Source of the DNA: Paulinella micropora
Lineage: Eukaryota; Cercozoa; Imbricatea; Euglyphida; Paulinellidae
NCBI GenBank assembly: GCA_019918135.1
Contig: WBZZ01001088.1
Coordinates: 247,501-311,500 of the forward strand
Length of the DNA stretch: 64,000 nt
Reading direction: 5' to 3'
Shown: in pieces, positions 58,940-64,000 of the stretch
Layout of the letters: the number at the start of each line of letters is the position of its first letter
Numbering within the stretch: position 1 is the stretch's first letter
Notes under the pieces: generated by a model
Databases searched by the model: none
Seen by the model: only the letters and a program-made list of their open reading frames with translations
Told to the model about the DNA's origin: nothing
Position numbers and translations under genes: made by a program

Positions 58940-61381
58940 ATGGCTACCAAAAAGCAGCGACTTGCGGAGGAGGGCGACCTCCAGGAGGATCCAGGCCGAA
59001 ACGGTCAATTGCCGTCAACGGGGGAGTTGCTCGGCTTAGATGGCGCCCCCGACCGACAGCTGCGAGCGGACTTGGCTGCGGTTGAGGGCGCTACCGACCA
59101 CACATTTGCCGAGCAAGTGTACCTAGCAGCGCTGCGGCTAGCCGTCCAAACCTGGCCGGCCCCGCCCACCGCGGCTTCTTCGCGAGAGTTGTCGGCCATG
59201 GCCGACCAACTCAGTCGTTCCTTGTCCACTAGTTGGCACACGCCGGCTCAGCGTACCGCGGTGCGCCGCTGCCTTTACCACCTACGGGTCAGGTCAAGCT
59301 CGGGCCCGACAGAAAAGACCCTGTACACCCACTTATGCCACACAGCGCAGCAACGAAACCACCGGTGCTGGCCAAACTACTTGGACCGGCTGTGCCAGTT
59401 CTGGCAAGCCCCGGCAGGGCTGAGCCCAGGCAGCCCGGAGGCCTGCCTGCGGGTAGGCGAACTGTTCTACGAGCTTTATGAGCACCGGAACAGTGTTGCT
59501 CCCACCCCGGCGGTGGCCCTGACGGTCTGTAAGCAGGCCCTGGCCTATTGTCAGCCCGACCTGGGCCCCTTCGAATGGCCGCGCGGGGACAAGTGGGAAG
59601 GGAGCGCCGCGCGGCGGGTCTTGCAGGGCCTGTTTCTGGACCAGCCGGAGGGCAGCAACGACGGAGCCTGTCGCGTTTGGTCGTACAGCCTGGTGCTGCA
59701 GCTAGCCCAGCACTGGTTAGTCCCGCTCAACGACCAGCCCGAGCCTAGCGACCCCCGGGTTCTTAACCTGCGCCCCCCGTCGGAGGAGGAGAAGGCTGAG
59801 AGTGCTGACCGGCCGACGCGGGCGCTGTACGCTAGCGAGCCGGAGCGGGGCGACCCACTACCGGACCGTGCCACCAGCCCGCCGGGCCCACCGCCGGACC
59901 GTACTACCAACCCGTCGGGCCAACTACCGGACCGTGCCACCAGCCCACCGAGCCTGCCGCCGGTGGTCTGTCGCCTGTACGAGCAGACGCGCCAATGGCA
60001 GCAGTATCAGGCGGGCCCACAGGAGACTACCCTGCGCCAAGACCTGGGAATTGCCCGGGCTCTGCAGCTGTTACCTGCAGAGATACGCCGTGAGCTAGGG
60101 GTAGCGGTCTATTATTTGCCGCGCACCACCCAAGTGCCCAATACGTTCTTCTTCACCGGGCCGGGACTGCACAACCCCGACTTGCGGCGCCTCCTGCCCC
60201 GACGCTTGTGTCTCGCAGACGCCGGCGTCGCGCTAGCAGAGAGCAATGCTCGGGTGCTAGAGGAAACAGAGCTGATGTACCCCTGCCGGGGCCTGGCGCA
60301 GGTCGACATGGTACCCACCGAGGTGAACGGGCGCCTGTGCTACGGTGCGCCGCTGCCGTACGCGTGGGGGCATCCTACCTCACGGCAGTACCGGCTGGTT
60401 GTGCAGAGGTGGTCTGCCCCGCTGCGCCAACTGTGCAAAGAATGGTCACGGCGAGCGTTAGGCACCAAAGTACAGTGCGACTACCGGCCGCCCTACGAGG
60501 TAGACGAAAAGCTTCCGTCCAGGGTCGACCGGCTGGGCTGGACCCTAGAGCAGATAGGCTGGGACCGCGCGTTTCGGCCGGGCGAAAAGCGCAGTGACCG
60601 CCACCTGCTAATCTGGCGGAGCCTGCTCGTGGGCGCCCTGGGCTTGTTAGACCCACGCCTGAACCCCGTGCTGGTCCTAGGGGACGACGAAGACAAATAT
60701 TACTACTCTTTCTTTGGCGGCCTGCGGGACGTAGAAACGGGGCCCCGCGCCCTATCACGCGCGCTAATGAGGTTCCTGACCACGGCGGCGATGCTGTCCG
60801 AACTAGATCGCACCTTCCGGCCCAGGCACGAAATGTCCCCCCTGCTGCTCAGAGTCAGCCAAGAAACAGTGGAGTACTACCTCGACGGGGCCCAGATCAC
60901 GCCACGCCAGGCCTGCCTCTGTGCCGACAAGTCGCCGGGCCGGGTCTTGGTGGTGAGCGGCGTTAGCCACGCGTTCGTACTACACCGGCCGGCAGCCCGT
61001 ACCGAGCTGAAGCTGTACGACTCCTTGGCCAGCGCCCGGTATAATAACGTGCTGATACAACACCTGCGGCACTGGCTGCCAAATAGTCCCGAGCTGGCCT
61101 CGGTGCTAGGCGTGGAGCCTTCGGCGACGATCGAGGCCCCCTTGCTTTCCTTCCGGCAGGGCCTGGACCCGGACTGCGGCTTGCAGGCACTGTTGCTGGC
61201 GGCCCGGCTCGCGTACGAGGGGCCGGGCGCGGTCAATGCCAAGTGCTCGGATGCCTGGTTGCTGATGGCTTCGGCGTTAGGCCTGCGGTGGGTGCTCCAG
61301 GACTTCCAACAAGCTACGCAACTCTTCCTGCCTTTCAAGCGTGGCCCGCGGTTTCAGGTGCCCGTGGAGATTGAGCTGTAA
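58940..61381 (+). CDS. Protein of 813 aa with a C-terminal Ulp1-like (C48) cysteine protease domain
   Basis: ATG 58940 (MATKKQRLAEEGDLQEDP) gives a three-part protein: a helical N-terminal domain, a linker with four PDRAT/PDRTT-type proline repeats (about residues 305-340), and a C-terminal region. The latter has SHAFVLHRP (His677), LKLYDSL (Asp694), LSFRQGLDPDCG (Gln740 and Cys746). The His-Asp distance of 17 and the Gln-Cys distance of 6 equal those of yeast Ulp1. The family removes SUMO or ubiquitin-like modifiers; adenovirus and poxvirus relatives cleave virion proteins. The target here is unknown. An HD-like LVLGDDEDKYYY segment lies before it. Confidence 0.82.
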   Translation: MATKKQRLAEEGDLQEDPGRNGQLPSTGELLGLDGAPDRQLRADLAAVEGATDHTFAEQVYLAALRLAVQTWPAPPTAASSRELSAMADQLSRSLSTSWHTPAQRTAVRRCLYHLRVRSSSGPTEKTLYTHLCHTAQQRNHRCWPNYLDRLCQFWQAPAGLSPGSPEACLRVGELFYELYEHRNSVAPTPAVALTVCKQALAYCQPDLGPFEWPRGDKWEGSAARRVLQGLFLDQPEGSNDGACRVWSYSLVLQLAQHWLVPLNDQPEPSDPRVLNLRPPSEEEKAESADRPTRALYASEPERGDPLPDRATSPPGPPPDRTTNPSGQLPDRATSPPSLPPVVCRLYEQTRQWQQYQAGPQETTLRQDLGIARALQLLPAEIRRELGVAVYYLPRTTQVPNTFFFTGPGLHNPDLRRLLPRRLCLADAGVALAESNARVLEETELMYPCRGLAQVDMVPTEVNGRLCYGAPLPYAWGHPTSRQYRLVVQRWSAPLRQLCKEWSRRALGTKVQCDYRPPYEVDEKLPSRVDRLGWTLEQIGWDRAFRPGEKRSDRHLLIWRSLLVGALGLLDPRLNPVLVLGDDEDKYYYSFFGGLRDVETGPRALSRALMRFLTTAAMLSELDRTFRPRHEMSPLLLRVSQETVEYYLDGAQITPRQACLCADKSPGRVLVVSGVSHAFVLHRPAARTELKLYDSLASARYNNVLIQHLRHWLPNSPELASVLGVEPSATIEAPLLSFRQGLDPDCGLQALLLAARLAYEGPGAVNAKCSDAWLLMASALGLRWVLQDFQQATQLFLPFKRGPRFQVPVEIEL

Positions 61382-61892
61382 GACCGGCCGGGGGCCTAGC
61401 TGGAGGTAGATCAGAGCCAAGAGAGAGAGAAAAGAGAAAGGGCTCTCGGGGGGCCAAAGAGAGAGAGAGACGCTGCGTGCCGGCGGAGGAAGGGGAAGAA
61501 GCAGCACCGTACAGCACGCGCAAGAGCGAGGAAAAAAAAAACAAGGCGGACTTTTTTAGCGCTTTTTATTACCAGTACTTGTTACCAAGGCCAAATGGAG
61601 AAAGCAGGGGGGTGAAAGAACGTGCCGACCGCGAGCTCCGGCGTGATGCAAAGGAAGCAAGCCCCGCCGAGGCCACGCTAATTCTTGGTCCCCTTAAGAT
61701 TAAAAAAAAAAGAAGGCAAGAAGAGCGCTGTTCACAGTTCACCCAGAAAGAAGCGCGGAGTTTTGTCTCGTCGGATTGTGCCGTACCTATCCCGCCGTGG
61801 CCTTGGGACAAGCCGGCAGGCCGCAAACTCCGGACGGACGTCTGTGCGTGCCGGCTGCAGGCTGCGCAAGGGGACGTAGATTTCTGCTTTGT
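61382..61892. other. Intergenic, no clear gene
   Basis: Begins with GA-runs, then A-runs. A short Cys-containing reading (CVPAAGC or CACRLQAAQGDVDFCFVH) near 61840-61900 is ambiguous and overlaps the next gene. Confidence 0.4.
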
Positions 61893-62480
61893 TCATCGTA
61901 CCAGCCACAACAACAGCACCGCGGAGGCCGTTTGCCAGTGCATGTAGTCAGCGCCTTTATCCTCACTGGCTGCTATCTTCGGGCCGTCGAACATGCGAAC
62001 GAACGGTGCCTCTACTATCAGCAGCCGGTATGGGTGGTCATGTCCGCGCTGCCGCTGTATTTGGGAAATCGGCACCCCGGCCGCCATGCAGCGCAGTCTT
62101 TCCCAGGCGGGCCGCTGCAAAGCCTTGCCGGAGACGTAGCGACGCCCCTCGGTGCCATCCGGGGCCAAACACACATAGACTACCCCGCCCTGCTCGCCGA
62201 GCGGCGCCAACGACACTAATTCACGGTTAAGAGGGTCGCCCTTTTTCTTCCTGATCAAGGACATGTACGCGGTCAGGCGGCGGTGCTGAGTCACAAACAG
62301 AGAGCCCTCCCGGCAGAGCTGGCCATGCCCGTTTTTCCAGTGGGCCTTCTGGCACTTTGGGCTGCAGTAAGTAGCGTAGAGACAACGAGCACATTTGCGC
62401 AAGTGAACTTCGGCCGGCGGTGGCTGTTCATGGAGCGGACAGCCCTCGTGATAACAACTGTCCACTAGGTTGCGGGCCAT
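61893..62480 (-). CDS. MYND-finger protein
   Basis: ATG 62480 (MARNLVDSCYHEGC) gives 195 aa; upstream frame is low-complexity. Residues about 8-57 contain an extra CYHEGC and then CARC, ATYCSPKCQKAHWKNGH, QLC, the full MYND zinc pattern (C-x2-C, Y-C-S, C-Q, H-W, H, C). The rest (about 140 residues) is a mixed domain with VYVCLAPDG and QRGHDHPYRLLIVEAPF, unfamiliar to me. MYND fingers bind proline-rich peptides and often recruit co-repressors. This is likely a regulator of transcription or a target of host defence. Confidence 0.85.
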   Translation of the reverse strand: MARNLVDSCYHEGCPLHEQPPPAEVHLRKCARCLYATYCSPKCQKAHWKNGHGQLCREGSLFVTQHRRLTAYMSLIRKKKGDPLNRELVSLAPLGEQGGVVYVCLAPDGTEGRRYVSGKALQRPAWERLRCMAAGVPISQIQRQRGHDHPYRLLIVEAPFVRMFDGPKIAASEDKGADYMHWQTASAVLLLWLVR

Positions 62481-62973
62481 CGGGGGATGACCACGGACAG
62501 AAAAAAAAAAGGTTTCTGACGACAATTTCTTGCCAAACTTTCAGGACTCCCCAAAGTAATTTCCCTCTTAGGAAAAAAAAGGCGTAATACACAGGCCCCC
62601 TCCCAGGAAAGAAAGGGACAAGTCTGGCACAATTTTCTTTTCTTTGCTGTTTTGTGTTAGCCACGAAAAGAATTTGAGTACAAAAGAGAGGGAGGGGGGG
62701 GGGCCTTGCCTCTTTTTTTTCTGTTGCGAGTGTGCCAGGTAACGACCCACGAGCAAGCTCGGCCACTTTTGAACCTTGCCACTTCTTCTTTTTTTCTGTC
62801 CGTGATCATCCTGTTTTTTTTTTTCTGCTAAGCACCTTCTCTCTGCCCTGCTTTTTTTTTGTATGTACTTTTTGGTTGACTGGTAGGTGTGTGCGCTCAG
62901 AGGTCTTTTTTTTATTCTTAGTCGGCAAATCTCCGAACAGCTTCGTGCACTAACCTGGCCAAAATCACCCTCC
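62481..62973. other. Intergenic, no gene seen
   Basis: A/T and G-run DNA upstream of the small spliced gene. Confidence 0.5.
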
Positions 62974-63392
62974 ATGAGCACTACCACCAAACGCCAAGCC
63001 GTTCCCTCCCCGGCCCCGCCGCCCCGCAGAAAAAGGCACGCCTGCAATGTCCACCGACAGTGCCTGTCTTAGCGGAAGAAGACCTGGTCCTGATTAAGCG
63101 AGGGTCTGCGGCGGTTAACCGCGCCTTTTGTGCCCAACGCCGCAGGTACCGGAACTGTTGGGGAAACTCCGCCTCGACCGAAGCTAGGGTCGCGGCCTTG
63201 GGCCAACGAGTTCGAGAGGTTAGTGCGCAGGCCACCGCGGCGGCGCCCTTGTTGCGCGAGCTCTTCGGCGCCGTGGCGGGCGCGTACGTGCTGTTGCCCC
63301 CGCTGCTGCAAGTCAACGACGACGCGGTTGCGAATGGAGAAAGCTACGCCCTGCATGGGTGCAACGGCGAAGACTGCGGAGAACTGTTGTGA
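62974..63392 (+). CDS. Small protein, probably joined across a 29-nt intron
   Basis: ATG 62974 encodes MSTTTKRQA. A candidate 29-nt GT-AG intron (63001-63029; GTTCCC...CCGCAG) leads in phase to KKARLQCPPTVPVLAEED and on to a stop at 63390-63392. The body is Ala/Arg-rich, with REVSAQATAAAPLLRELFG and a C-terminal Cys pair (LHGCNGEDCGELL). The second part has no ATG of its own, which favours the join. Total about 130 residues. Family unknown. Confidence 0.5.
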
Positions 63393-64000
63393 GAGGCAGA
63401 CTCTGACCAGTGCGCGTGTGGTGCGGTCTGGGACGACTTCGGTCAACAGCTGAATAAGACCCCGGCGCGAGACCCAGGCACGCCATTCTCGTGCCACACT
63501 GCTTGCAATGAGGCAGCAGAGAGCCCAAAACAAAACAACAGAAACCACTAGCACACACGCGAAAAAAAATGTATTCAGCAGAGAGCCCAAAAACAAAACA
63601 ACAGAAACCACTAGCACACACGCGAAAAAAAATGTATTCAGCAGAGAGCCCAAAACAAAACAACAGAAACCACTAGCACACACGCGAAAAAAAAATGTAT
63701 TCAACTTGGCTCCTTTCTTTTTTTTCCTCGTAATCACTGGGCTAGCTTGCACATACGTCTGTTTAATAAATCTAAGTGCGACGTTGCCAGAAAAAGTACG
63801 GGCAGTATAACAGTGTGTGCAGGCACGCCGTAAATTACAGTTTGCCCTTCTAAACCGCCACGCCCGTTCGCGACGATCTGTGTTCCCCGCCCGTACTTTT
63901 TTTTTGCGAGAGCCTTCAGAGGAAAGAAGGGTGGCCATGGCCTTGCAATTATCTTTTTGTAGACCTAAATTCGTTTGAACAGGAAAGAGAAAGAGAGCAA
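63393..64000. repeat. Right end: 62-63-bp tandem repeat, then no gene
   Basis: CAGAGAGCCCAAAA at 63517, 63579 and 63642 marks three units of 62-63 bp with GAAACCACTAGCACACACGC and AAAAATGTATTCA, ending near 63700. On the minus strand they read as a hydrophobic triplet peptide, which I do not call as a gene. AATAAA lies near 63764 in GTTTAATAAATC. The last 150 bases are unassigned. Confidence 0.75.

Noticed and set aside
58940-61381. Polinton/adenovirus-type element
   Set aside because: A Ulp1-like protease is present, but there is no protein-primed polymerase, integrase or double-jelly-roll capsid in the window, and the packaging gene is herpes-type.
63069-63938. 289-codon minus frame with repeated hydrophobic triplet
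   Set aside because: It reads the 62-bp repeat and the antisense of the small spliced gene.
1-64000. tRNA or rRNA genes
   Set aside because: No cloverleaf or rRNA-like segment was noticed by eye; a dedicated scan was not possible.

Overview
The window looks like part of a large double-stranded DNA virus, or a virus-like replicon, of a eukaryote, with a herpesvirus-type DNA-packaging motor. The anchor is a large terminase subunit on the minus strand (36.6-38.8 kb). It has a P-R-R-x-G-K Walker A, an L-I-D-E-A Walker B and nuclease residues like those of herpesvirus terminases, and it is split by one GT-AG intron. That places the element in Duplodnaviria, near herpesviruses and mirusviruses. 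I see no capsid protein, polymerase or other marker that would choose between them. Repeated GT-AG introns, several AATAAA signals overlapping stop codons, and eukaryotic protein families argue for nuclear transcription in a eukaryotic host. Most genes look whole. A few have coding signal in more than one frame and may hold an unrecognised intron or a break, so an integrated copy is not excluded.

Layout. 1-2.06 kb is microsatellite and minisatellite DNA. 2.07-12.05 kb holds mostly unrecognised proteins on both strands, several with basic N-termini, zinc-type cysteine clusters or a possible cysteine protease core, plus a 157-bp palindrome-bearing tandem array at 3.07-3.54 kb. 12.98-43.05 kb is rich in ubiquitin-adaptor-like genes: kelch, five LRR proteins (most with F-boxes), a short F-box protein, a RING-H2 protein and a BTB/KCTD-like protein. 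Interspersed are two nuclease-like genes, membrane glycoproteins and the terminase. 43.2-57.0 kb is a glycan island: a membrane protein, two GT34-like, one GT31-like, one GT25-like and one GT32-like glycosyltransferase, a GH88/GH105-like hydrolase and a large two-TM protein. 57.0-58.8 kb is an AT-rich double-hairpin array with 306-bp periodicity. 58.9-63.4 kb carries a protein with a Ulp1-like protease domain, a MYND-finger protein and a small spliced gene. The right end has a 62-63-bp tandem repeat.

How the genes may work together (inference). F-box, BTB, kelch and RING proteins with a Ulp1-like protease would redirect host ubiquitin and SUMO pathways. The glycosyltransferases and glycan-degrading enzymes would remodel virion or host-surface sugars in the Golgi. 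The nucleases and the terminase handle DNA. Two loci sharing CATTG/CAATG palindromes beside GT/CA-rich minisatellites (about 20.8-21.6 and 46.2-46.9 kb), and the hairpin array at 57-58.8 kb, are the best candidates for replication origins. Genes are GC-rich. Intergenic DNA is full of A/T runs of about 8-10 and G/C runs of about 8-20.
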